Below, in pieces: positions 33,895 through 41,539 of a DNA stretch of 63,364 nt (its first letter is position 1; each line of letters opens with the position of its first letter). Made by a program: the position numbers and the translations under genes. Location of the stretch: the NCBI RefSeq assembly GCF_004151485.1, contig NZ_SBFF01000016.1, positions 1-63,364 on the forward strand, in the 5' to 3' direction. The DNA is from Sphingosinicella sp. CPCC 101087. Its GTDB lineage: Bacteria; Pseudomonadota; Alphaproteobacteria; Sphingomonadales; Sphingomonadaceae. Below the pieces are notes generated by a model, which saw nothing but the letters and a program-made list of their open reading frames with translations, had not been told where the DNA came from and did not search any database.

Positions 33895-35388
33895 ATGGAA
33901 GACGGAACCACCATCGCGGCGGCGCGGGAGACGATACTCGAACCGGCAAGGGAGATACCGGTCGCCCGGCGCACCCAGGTCCTGGTCGTGGGCGCCGGAG
34001 CGGGCGGCTATCCCGCGGCCATTCGGGCGGCGCGCCACGGGGCCGAGGTCCTCCTTATCGAACGCCATCCGGTGGTGGGCGGCACGGGTCCGATGTCGTT
34101 CGTCACGGAATTCCTGAGTTGCGAGAATATCAGCGGAATCCTGCGCGAAGTGCAGCAACGCCTTGCCGCCCATGATGCGGCGCCGGCCGAGTTCCTGCCG
34201 GAATATTTCAATCTCGCTTATGACCCCGAGATGCTGAAGCTCGTGATCCTGGATATGCTGGTCGAATCCGGAGTCGACCTGCTTCTCAACACCCAAGTCG
34301 TCGATGTGATCATGGATGGCGATGCGGTGAAGGGCGTGATCATCGAGAACAAGTCGGGCCGCCAGGCGATCCTCGCAGACGTCATCGTCGATGCAAGCGG
34401 CGATGCCGATGTGGCGTCGCGTGCGGGCGCCGCCATGCACCCGCGCGAGGCGCCGCAGCCGATGATGATGCTGTGCCGCATGGGCGGCATCGACTGGCAG
34501 CGGCTGCAGGCCCACGCCCACGCCAACCCGGACGATTTCTCGAAATTGTGGGGAGTTCCCCCCAACGTCCTCGACGGCGCGCAATTCGTCCATGTGACCG
34601 GCTGGAAGTCGCTAGTCTTGCAGGGCAAGGAAGAGGGTGCGCTGCCCGGGACCTTCGGGCATCATATATCCGTCTTTGGCGCGACGCCCGCAAATCTGCG
34701 CAACGGCATCGGCTACCTCTACGCCGTTCAGGTGCTGAACCGGGATCCCACCGATGCCGCCGACCTGACCGGCGCGGAAATCGAGGGGCGTCGGCGCGCG
34801 CGCGACTTCCTGCCGTTCGTGAAGCGAATTCCGGGCATGGAGCAGGCGTTCCTTATCGATATGGCGCCGCAGATCGGCGTTCGCGACAGCCGCCGCATTG
34901 TCGGTGATTACACGCTCACACGGGACGATATCTTCGCGGAAACCCGCTTCGACGACGAGATCGCGCTCAAAGTCTATCGCGGACCCGACCTCAAGGGCTG
35001 GGTTCGGCACAAGCCGGACGGCAGCGAAGGCGGCAAGGGGCATGACCCTGCCGATCTGCCGCTGTCCGTGGTGGTGCTTGGCTTGCCCTATCGGTGCCTG
35101 CTGCCGGCAGGAATCGAGAATCTGATCGTCTCGGGCAAGACGGTGTCGTTCGACAACGAAGCCCACCAGCGCATTCGGTTGATGCCGGAATGCATGGCGA
35201 TGGGGGAGGCGGCGGGTGCAGCGGCCGCTTTGGCCGCGCGCGACGGTCTCCCGCCGCGCCGCATCGATCCGGCGGCGGTGCGCGCGCTGCTCGCCGAGGG
35301 CGGCTTGAACCTCGAGCGTGCGAAGGTGCGGCTCTCCGAGGTGCGCCAGACCCTGGCGAGCCGCGGCATCAACGTGGTGATGCCCTGA
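33895..35388 (+). CDS. FAD-dependent oxidoreductase 2 (PF12831-type)
   Basis: A 497-residue flavoprotein related to the one at 19537-21231. It has VLVVGAGAGGYPAAIRAARHG near residue 28, LLIERHPVVGGTGPMS near 52, and the C-terminal FAD segments IENLIVSGKTVSFDNEAH near 400 and GEAAGAAAALAARDG near 435. Relative to paralogue 1 it lacks the acidic helical insert. ATG 33895 has no clear ribosome-binding site (TGACACTAAG upstream), so it may be leaderless or weakly translated. It is divergent from Rieske oxygenase 2, repeating the Rieske/FAD pairing of the first module. Substrate and electron acceptor are unknown. Confidence 0.9.
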   Translation: MEDGTTIAAARETILEPAREIPVARRTQVLVVGAGAGGYPAAIRAARHGAEVLLIERHPVVGGTGPMSFVTEFLSCENISGILREVQQRLAAHDAAPAEFLPEYFNLAYDPEMLKLVILDMLVESGVDLLLNTQVVDVIMDGDAVKGVIIENKSGRQAILADVIVDASGDADVASRAGAAMHPREAPQPMMMLCRMGGIDWQRLQAHAHANPDDFSKLWGVPPNVLDGAQFVHVTGWKSLVLQGKEEGALPGTFGHHISVFGATPANLRNGIGYLYAVQVLNRDPTDAADLTGAEIEGRRRARDFLPFVKRIPGMEQAFLIDMAPQIGVRDSRRIVGDYTLTRDDIFAETRFDDEIALKVYRGPDLKGWVRHKPDGSEGGKGHDPADLPLSVVVLGLPYRCLLPAGIENLIVSGKTVSFDNEAHQRIRLMPECMAMGEAAGAAAALAARDGLPPRRIDPAAVRALLAEGGLNLERAKVRLSEVRQTLASRGINVVMP

Positions 35389-35887
35389 GCTTCACCGCGT
35401 CGTGTAGCGGGACCAAAGTTGCTGCAGGCGGGCCTGCAGGCGCTTCGCAATGATCTGCAGACAGGTGGACTGACCGCCGGGTCCTTTCAGCAGTGGAAGC
35501 GTGGCACGGCAGACCGAGCGCCGTCCAAGCTGTTCATGATCGGATGGTTTGCCGACTGGACCCGGACGGGCGCCGCGAGCGTCAGCACGCCTAGCCAGTT
35601 TGTTACGGGTGTGGCGTAAAACACTGTAAAATCTACAGTATTTCACAATGGTTATGCGTAATTTCCCCTAGGTCGCCGCCGTCAGGGCTCACGGGCGCAT
35701 TGTGTTCGAATCATCAAGTCACGGGCGCTCGTTCGCCCGAACGGCAGCTTGTCGCGGCCTGCCGGCATCATATCTGCAGATGATCGCGGGTTTGCTGCGA
35801 ATCCTGCCGCAAAGGGCCTACACCTATTCCACCGGTTGCGGAGAACATGATTCCCTGTTCAATCCGACGGCGCGGAATGGCTGGACG
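35389..35887. other. About 500-nt gene-poor stretch with two inverted repeats
   Basis: It holds a perfect CTGCAGG-N4-CCTGCAG hairpin (35422-35439) 33 nt after the FAD oxidoreductase stop, without a U-tract, and a second inverted repeat at 35623-35639. A 66-codon open frame (35419-35619) has no recognisable family or ribosome-binding site. Confidence 0.5.
35623..35639. repeat. Perfect inverted repeat ACTGTA-N5-TACAGT
   Basis: A 17-nt site in an AT-rich patch (35617-35670) of the gene-poor stretch. It resembles an operator, but no intact gene starts close by; the nearest downstream is at 36132. Confidence 0.35.
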
Positions 35888-36066
35888 CTGGGGCAGCGCT
35901 GGCGTGCCTCGAACCAGGTGAACCTGTTCGACGAGACCCAAACTTCCGGATCGGCGTTGGCTACAACTTCAGCAACGTCAGCGACGACCTCACGGACTTC
36001 GACTATGATCAGCGCGGTTGGTTCATCAACTTGGCCGGCAGCTACCAGACCCAGCAGACTGGGCGC
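35888..36066 (+). pseudogene. C-terminal fragment of an outer-membrane beta-barrel protein, frameshifted
   Basis: One frame reads LGQRWRASNQVNLFDET up to about 35938. From 35941 the next frame reads NFRIGVGYNFSNVSDD, and from 36001 DYDQRGWFINLAGSY. Joined, they make the alternating, aromatic-ending strands of a barrel C-terminus like those at the end of large sphingomonad surface/outer-membrane proteins. A single-base shift in ACCCAAAC (35936-35943) separates the halves, and nothing recognisable lies upstream. It is therefore a relic of a much larger gene. Confidence 0.55.
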
Positions 36067-36131
36067 TCGCCATTTACCGGGTCCGGCAGGACGGCGGCCC
36101 GGGGATGCCGAGCCGCTGACGGGAGACTGCG

Positions 36132-36746
36132 ATGCCGACGGTTCAGGTCGATAACGCAAAGATACGTGAGTTCGTGGATGCGGAGAGCTTCGAGCAATGG
36201 CTAAGCGAACATCACGCCACCGAGCGCGAGGTCTGGATCAAGATCCATAAGGTCTCGTCGGGGCTCGGATCTATCTCGCCGGCCGAGGCGATCGACGTCG
36301 CCCTTTGCTGGGGGTGGATCGACGGCCTGCGAAAGGGCTTTGACGCGTGCAGCTACCTTCAGCGCTACACGCCACGGACCCGGCGAAGCCTCTGGAGCCG
36401 GATCAATGTCGATAACGTCGCCAGGCTCATCGCCGAGGGCCGGATGACGGAACATGGCCTCAAGCAAGTCGAGGCGGCCAAGGCCGACGGGCGATGGGAA
36501 CGTGCCTATGAGAGCGGCCGCAACATGTCTCTGCCCGAAGACCTTCGGGCTGCAATCGAGGCCAGTCCGCGCGCTCGAGCAATGCTTGCAATCCTGTCGG
36601 CGCAGAACCGTTTCGCGCTGGCATTCGGGGTTCACAGGATGAAAACCGAGGCGGGGCGCCGGCGGAAGATCGCCGCTCTGGTGGCAATGCTCGAGGCCGG
36701 TGAGACGCCACATCCGCAGAAGAGGCGGCCGGAGCGAGGGGGGTAG
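36132..36746 (+). CDS. YdeI/OmpD-associated (OmdA-like) family protein
   Basis: A 204-residue protein. The YdeI-family core is visible: ESFEQWLSEHHATEREVWIK near residue 18, then AIDVALCWGWIDGLRKG near 53 and the arginine-rich YTPRTRRSLWSRIN near 77. The C-terminal LSAQNRFALAFGVHRMKTEA near 155 and the basic KTEAGRRRKIAALVAML segment also fit. The family is loosely linked to resistance against cationic peptides or bacteriocins in enterics, but the biochemistry is unknown. ATG 36132 follows GGGAG. It stands alone after the decayed barrel remnant. Confidence 0.88.
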   Translation: MPTVQVDNAKIREFVDAESFEQWLSEHHATEREVWIKIHKVSSGLGSISPAEAIDVALCWGWIDGLRKGFDACSYLQRYTPRTRRSLWSRINVDNVARLIAEGRMTEHGLKQVEAAKADGRWERAYESGRNMSLPEDLRAAIEASPRARAMLAILSAQNRFALAFGVHRMKTEAGRRRKIAALVAMLEAGETPHPQKRRPERGG

Positions 36747-36798
36747 ACGTTTTCCAGCTATCCGACGAGGAAGTTCGAGCCCCAATACCTATCTTGAC

Positions 36799-37881
36799 AT
36801 GATGACGCGTGCCTTTCGATCCTTCTTCATATTGTCGGCTTCAGCCCTGGCGGGATGTTCCGCTCCGGAGGCGGCGGGTTCGGGCGCGGAGCAAGCAAGT
36901 CTGCAGCGGACGCAGCCAAAAGCTCTGGGCTTCGATCCATCGCTCATGCGGCAAGTGGCCCTTCGAGCCGAGGCGCTTCCGCGGCTGCGGGCGCTGATCG
37001 TTGCGCGGCATGGAAAAGTCCTCGCCGAACACCGCTTTAGCGGGCCCGGCCTCGATCAGCCGGTCAACATCAAGTCCGCATCCAAGTCGATTCTATCCGC
37101 TCTGGCAGGGATCGCTATCGGTCGCGGCGTTCTGGAGGGGACCGAGCAGAAGGTCGCGCCGATCCTTCGCGCCGATATACCGCCCGATGCGGATCCGCGG
37201 ATCGAGCAGGTCGAGATCGGCCACCTGCTGTCGATGCAGGCAGGCCTCGGTCGGACCTCCGGCCCGAATTACGGCGCCTGGGTCGCGAGCCCGAACTGGG
37301 TCCGCTACGCGCTGTCGCGGCCATTCGTCGACGAGCCGGGCGGCGCAATGCTTTATTCGACCGGATCGTCGCACCTGCTCTCGGCCGTGCTGACCCGGGC
37401 GTCGGGGCGGTCCACGCACGATCTGGCGCAGGCGTGGCTTGCCGAGCCGCTCGGCATCGCGCTGCCACCCTGGCCGCGGGACCCGCAGGGCATCTATTTC
37501 GGAGGCAACGACATGCTGATGTCGCCGCGGGCGCTGCTGCGCTTCGGCGAGCTCTACCGGCAGGACGGTGTGATGAACGGGCGGCGCATCCTTCCGGAAG
37601 GGTGGGTCGCCGAGAGCTGGCGCCCGCGCACGACCTCCCCCTGGAGCGGCAATCCGTACGGCTACGGTTGGTTCTCCCAGCGCAGCGGGGGCTATGATGT
37701 CCACTTCGCGTGGGGCTATGGCGGGCAGATGCTGTTCATCGTACCCGACCTCGAATTGACGGCGGTGATGATCTCCGACCCCTCGCCGCATCCCCGGGCC
37801 GAGAGTCATGTGCCCGCGCTCCATGCCCTGCTGGCGGAGGGCATCATCCCCGCCGCCGAGAAAGGCGCACCCGCCAGGTAA
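36799..37881 (+). CDS. Lipoprotein serine hydrolase (class C beta-lactamase/CubicO family)
   Basis: About 360 residues. A lipoprotein signal (RAFRSFFILSASALAGC, lipobox LAGC) predicts attachment to a membrane in the periplasm. The serine-hydrolase marks are INIKSASKSILSALAG (SxxK, near residue 98), LYSTGSSHLLSAVL (YxN-like, near 185) and HFAWGYGGQML near 305. Family members are penicillin-binding-protein-like esterases or peptidases, seldom true beta-lactamases. Start is ATG 36799 or 36802; there is no clear ribosome-binding site. It lies alone between the YdeI-like gene and the convergent acetyltransferase fusion. Confidence 0.88.
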   Translation: MMTRAFRSFFILSASALAGCSAPEAAGSGAEQASLQRTQPKALGFDPSLMRQVALRAEALPRLRALIVARHGKVLAEHRFSGPGLDQPVNIKSASKSILSALAGIAIGRGVLEGTEQKVAPILRADIPPDADPRIEQVEIGHLLSMQAGLGRTSGPNYGAWVASPNWVRYALSRPFVDEPGGAMLYSTGSSHLLSAVLTRASGRSTHDLAQAWLAEPLGIALPPWPRDPQGIYFGGNDMLMSPRALLRFGELYRQDGVMNGRRILPEGWVAESWRPRTTSPWSGNPYGYGWFSQRSGGYDVHFAWGYGGQMLFIVPDLELTAVMISDPSPHPRAESHVPALHALLAEGIIPAAEKGAPAR

Positions 37882-37916
37882 GGACGCAGACCCGGAGCCG
37901 GCCTGGCGGTCGGCGA

Positions 37917-39128
37917 TCACGCCTCTAAACCGGTACCGGCCCGGCTTCGAACGAGAGCAGGCGTTCCGCAGCCTCCTGGTCTATCGTTCCGCCGCCCTGC
38001 TTCCCTGACGGTCCGCGCTGCCGCGCGCTCGACCGCCGACCACCAGCCGCTTTCCGCCGGCAAGCCGAAAAGGTCGTTGAGCGCCCGCCAGATTCCCTTG
38101 GCGTCGAGAAATTCTCGCTCCACAGATCCGCTCGCCGAGCGAGTCGTCAGCCTCCCGTCAAGAAGGCTGTGCCGTGCCTCGGGCGTGCTTCGGGCGATTA
38201 CGAGCCGGTTCCGGAAATGGGAGCTCGGATGGGTCGCGGTGAACCAGTTGTACAACTCGTAATGGCCGTCGAGCTGCGGCTCCAGCGAGACGTCGTAGAG
38301 CGGCTGCCAACGGCCGAGCACCTCGATCTGCACGAGCAGGCCGGCACCAAATGGCGTCACGCGGTACGTCTCGTGTGGGGTCGACTGCGGGTCGGATAGG
38401 TCCATTCGCAGCGGCACGGTCGGGACGGCCGAACCGAAGCCGACATCCGCCAGCCATGGGACACCCTCCATCGTCACGCGCAGCGCCATGTGGGAACGTG
38501 GGGGCGGGGCGGAGGCCGGTTCGTTCATCCACCGCACGCTGGCAAGAAGGCCGTCGACCGCGAACCCGACAGCGGCGAGCACGCGCTTAAAGAGGCCGTT
38601 CTGTTCGTAGCAGTAGCCGCCGCGGCGCTTGTGGATCAGCTTCGCATCGACCGCCGAAGGAGACAGGTCGATACCGCGGTCCAAGAGGGCGTCGAGCGCT
38701 TCGAACGTGATCGTGGCCACATGACGCTGCTGCAGCGCCCGGAGAACGTCCAAGGTCGGTTCGAGCGGGCCCGAATAGCCGATCCGGGCGCAATAGGCCT
38801 CGAGGTCAACCGGTCTTGTTTCATCGGCCTGGCGCACCGCACGAAGGATCTGATGGGCTGCGTAAGGCGCGTAAACCTGCAGGAAACGCGTCGCCGGCCT
38901 GCGCGATCGAAACGCTCGTTCGAGCGCCTGCCGGTCTTGCGCCGGCACGCCGGCCCCGAACACGACGAGATCCGGCGCGCTCTCGATGAAGTCGTTGGCC
39001 GAGCTTGCCGTGGCGCGAAGGGCCTCCACGCCCGCATCCGCGACTTCTTGCGCGACGGCTTCGAGCACCAGAGGATTCTGGCCGACGATGAGGACACGGG
39101 CGCCGGAAAGTCCGTCGCGGCCGGTCAT
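37917..39128 (-). CDS. Receiver-like domain fused to arylamine N-acetyltransferase
   Basis: 403 residues. The first ~105 form a receiver-like alpha/beta domain (ARVLIVGQNPLVLEAVAQEV near 10-29), but the strand that should carry the phospho-acceptor Asp reads APDLVVFGAG. Residues ~106-403 are an arylamine N-acetyltransferase with the full triad: Cys173 in RRGGYCYEQN, His213 in SHMALRV and Asp228 in LADVGFGS. NATs move acetyl from acetyl-CoA to aromatic amines and hydrazines. The ATG overlaps the stop of the FMN reductase gene (ATGA), and a SoxR-box promoter controls both. A chance in-frame fusion of two adjacent small genes is possible, but no frame break is visible. Confidence 0.87.
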   Translation of the reverse strand: MTGRDGLSGARVLIVGQNPLVLEAVAQEVADAGVEALRATASSANDFIESAPDLVVFGAGVPAQDRQALERAFRSRRPATRFLQVYAPYAAHQILRAVRQADETRPVDLEAYCARIGYSGPLEPTLDVLRALQQRHVATITFEALDALLDRGIDLSPSAVDAKLIHKRRGGYCYEQNGLFKRVLAAVGFAVDGLLASVRWMNEPASAPPPRSHMALRVTMEGVPWLADVGFGSAVPTVPLRMDLSDPQSTPHETYRVTPFGAGLLVQIEVLGRWQPLYDVSLEPQLDGHYELYNWFTATHPSSHFRNRLVIARSTPEARHSLLDGRLTTRSASGSVEREFLDAKGIWRALNDLFGLPAESGWWSAVERAAARTVREAGRRNDRPGGCGTPALVRSRAGTGLEA

Positions 39129-39673
39129 GCTGCCACTCCGTAGGCGTCGGCCTCGCGTGCGGCCTTGAGCGCCCCAGCCCACCAGGCGAGCTGCGAGAGC
39201 AAGGTGTTCAACGCACGCGCGTAGCGCGCGCGCTCCACGGGCACGCCTTGGGCGAATGCCTCCCACGGGTTGTGAAAGCTCACGCAGTCGCGGATCGTCA
39301 CGGCTCTCAGCTCGGTGAAGACGTTGCGCAGATGCTCTACCGCGCGCAGTCCGCCCGATACGCCGCCATAGCTCACGAAGGCGACCGCCTTGCCATTCCA
39401 TTCGCTGCTCGCCGTGTCGATCAGCACCTTCAAGGGGCCGGGATAGGACCGGTTATATTCCGGTGTGACGATGACAATGGCGTCCGCCGCCTCGATGCAG
39501 CGGCGAAAGCGGCGTTCGTCGACCTGTGGCCAGTCGGGACGCGGGTCGAACACCGTGAGCTCGAAATCGGAATTCGACGCCATCTCGGATACGACCCAGC
39601 CCGCAACCGTGTCGCAAAACCGATCGGGCCGCACGCTGCCGTAGATCAGCGCGACGCGCAGTGGTTGGTTCAT
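39125..39673 (-). CDS. NAD(P)H-dependent FMN reductase / quinone reductase
   Basis: A 182-residue flavodoxin-fold protein. It has the phosphate-binding loop LIYGSVRPDRFCDTVAGWV near residue 8, ADAIVIVTPEYNRSYPGPLK near 69 (the PEYN flavin motif) and VAFVSYGGVSGGLRAVEHLR near 98. The family reduces FMN, quinones or azo dyes. ATG 39673 sits behind AGGAGGAG. It is first in a two-gene operon under a SoxR-type promoter, as expected for a redox-cycling defence gene, and overlaps the N-acetyltransferase fusion by 4 nt. Confidence 0.92.
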   Translation of the reverse strand: MNQPLRVALIYGSVRPDRFCDTVAGWVVSEMASNSDFELTVFDPRPDWPQVDERRFRRCIEAADAIVIVTPEYNRSYPGPLKVLIDTASSEWNGKAVAFVSYGGVSGGLRAVEHLRNVFTELRAVTIRDCVSFHNPWEAFAQGVPVERARYARALNTLLSQLAWWAGALKAAREADAYGVAA

Positions 39674-39706
39674 CGATTCGCTCCTCCTTGCAGTGGACGG
39701 AGCAGC

Positions 39707-39737
39707 GACATAGTCCCTCAACCATAGTTGAGGTCAA
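39707..39737 (-). promoter_or_regulatory. SoxR box within a 19-bp-spacer promoter of the FMN reductase operon
   Basis: CCTCAAC-N4-GTTGAGG (39716-39733) is a perfect 7-4-7 inverted repeat matching the known SoxR box. On the minus strand it lies between a -35 TTGACC (39737-39732) and a -10 TATGTC (39712-39707) with a 19-bp spacer, the overlong spacing that MerR-family activators such as SoxR correct. The soxR gene starts 28 nt beyond it on the other strand. Confidence 0.85.
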
Positions 39738-39760
39738 TAGCCAATCGTGAGGTTTCGAAG

Positions 39761-40237
39761 ATGGACGAGCGCGGGTCTGGACTGACGGTCGGGCAGGTGG
39801 CTGCGCGAAGTGGCATCCGCGTATCGACGGTACATTTCTACGAGGCGAGGGGGCTCATCAGAGGCTGGCGCAACAACGGCAATCAGCGGCGCTTTGCGCG
39901 CGAGGTACTCAGGCGCATCGCGGTCATCAGAGTTGCACAGCTTGCCGGAATCCCGCTCGCCAGAATCAAGAAGGCGCTCGACGAGCTGCCGGCGGATAGA
40001 GCTCCGACAGGCGATGACTGGACGAGGTTGTCCGCGCAATGGCGTGCCGACCTCGATGCCCGAATTCAGCGGTTGACGAAATTGAGGGACGATCTTGACG
40101 GCTGCATCGGATGCGGCTGCCTGTCGACCAGCCAGTGTCCCCTGCGAAATCCCGGCGACCGGCTGGGGAAGGAAGGGGCGGGGCCCAGACTGCTCGACCT
40201 ACCGGTCTCAGACTTGGGGACCTCGGCCCTGCGATGA
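39761..40237 (+). CDS. soxR: Redox-sensitive [2Fe-2S] transcriptional activator SoxR
   Basis: A 158-residue MerR-family regulator. The helix-turn-helix LTVGQVAARSGIRVSTVHFYEA lies at 8-29 and the dimerisation helix near 75-112. The SoxR iron-sulfur motif carries Cys115, 118, 120 and 126 (CIGCGCLSTSQC). The cluster is oxidised by redox-cycling compounds, which switches on target promoters. ATG 39761 follows GAGG; a TTG at 39728 would lie inside the operator. It is divergent from the FMN reductase/NAT operon, whose promoter contains a perfect SoxR box. Outside enterics SoxR usually acts directly on such neighbours rather than through soxS, and no soxS is seen. Confidence 0.96.
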   Translation: MDERGSGLTVGQVAARSGIRVSTVHFYEARGLIRGWRNNGNQRRFAREVLRRIAVIRVAQLAGIPLARIKKALDELPADRAPTGDDWTRLSAQWRADLDARIQRLTKLRDDLDGCIGCGCLSTSQCPLRNPGDRLGKEGAGPRLLDLPVSDLGTSALR

Positions 40238-41167
40238 CTAGCCACCAGTGGCTGAATTGCGTCGGATGACTGCACCGACGGCCGCGATCCGCTCCACTTC
40301 GCGATAGGCTGCGCCTTCGAGCTGTTCGCCGAAAATGTCCGGGTCGATCTCCTGGTAGCGAAGCGTGCAGCCTAGTGCGGGCAACTCCCGCTCCAGCGTC
40401 TCCCGCAGGCAGTCCCGGCCGTTCACGATCGCACTGCCCGTGTAGAGAAAGATGCGGCCGCCCGGTGCGAGACGAGCCGATGCGGCCAGCGCCCACTCGA
40501 TCGACACTTGCGCGCCCAACATGGCGCCTCCGGCGCGATAGGTCGGGCCAGCCACGTCCGCGATGAAGGGCGGATTGGCGATGACAAGCTCGAACTCCCC
40601 TTCCAGTGCATCGAACGAACAGGCCTCGATCGCCTCCACATCGACCCCTGCTGCCGCAGCGTTGATCCGGGCAAGGCGCAAAGCTTTCGGGTTGGAATCG
40701 AGGAGGACGATGGAGGCGTTGGGTACCATCGGGGCAGCGCAAATGCCGCCGGCGCCGGTCCCCGTTCCCATGTCGATCAGCCGGGACGCCGGTGCCGGAG
40801 ACCGACCCAGCACGAACCTTATGAAGCGATAGGTGTCCGGACCCAGAAACACCGAATCCGGCTCATCGGTAGGATAGGCCGAATGCAGGAACAGCCGCCC
40901 GCAGACGCGCGACACACGATATCTGCAGCGCAAGTCGTTCCCCGAAACTGCGAGCGCATCCGCCGCCTGAAGCAGTTCGAGAAGATCGGAGTCGATAATG
41001 TCCGCGGAGAATGGAAGGCTCCAGCCGAAAACGTCCCGCAGAGATTCCGCCCGGTCCCGCTTGGCGCCCACGAATCGTCTGTGGGTGCGCGGGGTGGTGG
41101 TCACGAAATCATAGCCGCGCCGATCGAGCCAGCGCAGCAGCTCCAGGAGTGCCTCCTCGCTTACCAT
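40238..41167 (-). CDS. SAM-dependent methyltransferase with NPPF motif
   Basis: About 309 residues. A less conserved N-terminal domain (~120 residues) precedes a Rossmann methyltransferase domain: RLIDMGTGTGAGGICAA near residue 133 (SAM motif I), SIVLLDSNPKALRLARIN near 157 and VIANPPFI near 205. The NPP(F/Y) motif is typical of N-methyltransferases acting on planar amide or base nitrogens, such as PrmC- and RlmG-like enzymes. The target here is unknown. ATG 41167 has GGAA upstream; GTG 41179 is an alternative. Its stop abuts the stop of the convergent soxR gene with no space. Confidence 0.87.
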   Translation of the reverse strand: MVSEEALLELLRWLDRRGYDFVTTTPRTHRRFVGAKRDRAESLRDVFGWSLPFSADIIDSDLLELLQAADALAVSGNDLRCRYRVSRVCGRLFLHSAYPTDEPDSVFLGPDTYRFIRFVLGRSPAPASRLIDMGTGTGAGGICAAPMVPNASIVLLDSNPKALRLARINAAAAGVDVEAIEACSFDALEGEFELVIANPPFIADVAGPTYRAGGAMLGAQVSIEWALAASARLAPGGRIFLYTGSAIVNGRDCLRETLERELPALGCTLRYQEIDPDIFGEQLEGAAYREVERIAAVGAVIRRNSATGG

Positions 41168-41539
41168 GGGAATTTCCACGAGCTGGCGGAGCGGTGTGCT
41201 CCGCCGGTCAGGCGGATCGCCGTACCTTGCGCCATTGCAGCGCTCCGCCGGCCGTTCCTGATCCTTTCGAGCAGGAATCCTCGCATCCCTTCCATTGCCG
41301 GGCTCCTTCTCGTCTTGACGATCACGGGCGAGTTCTACCTTGCCGAGACGGTATTCAGTACCGTCCTCGGATCCAGGGCGCCATAATGGTTAGCGATCAA
41401 CGGCATTCTCGGCCTGGAAGTTCGACATGACGGGCAGGCCGACGAAGTCGACCACCGGCGAATCCCGGGGATTCTCGAGCTCGTGGACCAGGTCTACGCC
41501 GGGACATGGTCACCCAACAGCGGGGGGGCGGCAACCATT
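41168..41539. other. 370-nt stretch with no supported gene
   Basis: It lies between the methyltransferase start and the antiporter stop. Short open frames exist on both strands but lack ribosome-binding sites, and the translated pieces resemble nothing I recognise. It presumably carries the methyltransferase promoter at its left end. Confidence 0.5.

Noticed and set aside
35422-35439. Terminator after FAD oxidoreductase 2
   Set aside because: The hairpin is perfect, but no T-rich tract follows on either strand.
35623-35639. LexA/SOS box
   Set aside because: CTGT and ACAG are 7 rather than 8 nt apart and no SOS gene follows; alphaproteobacterial LexA uses a different site.
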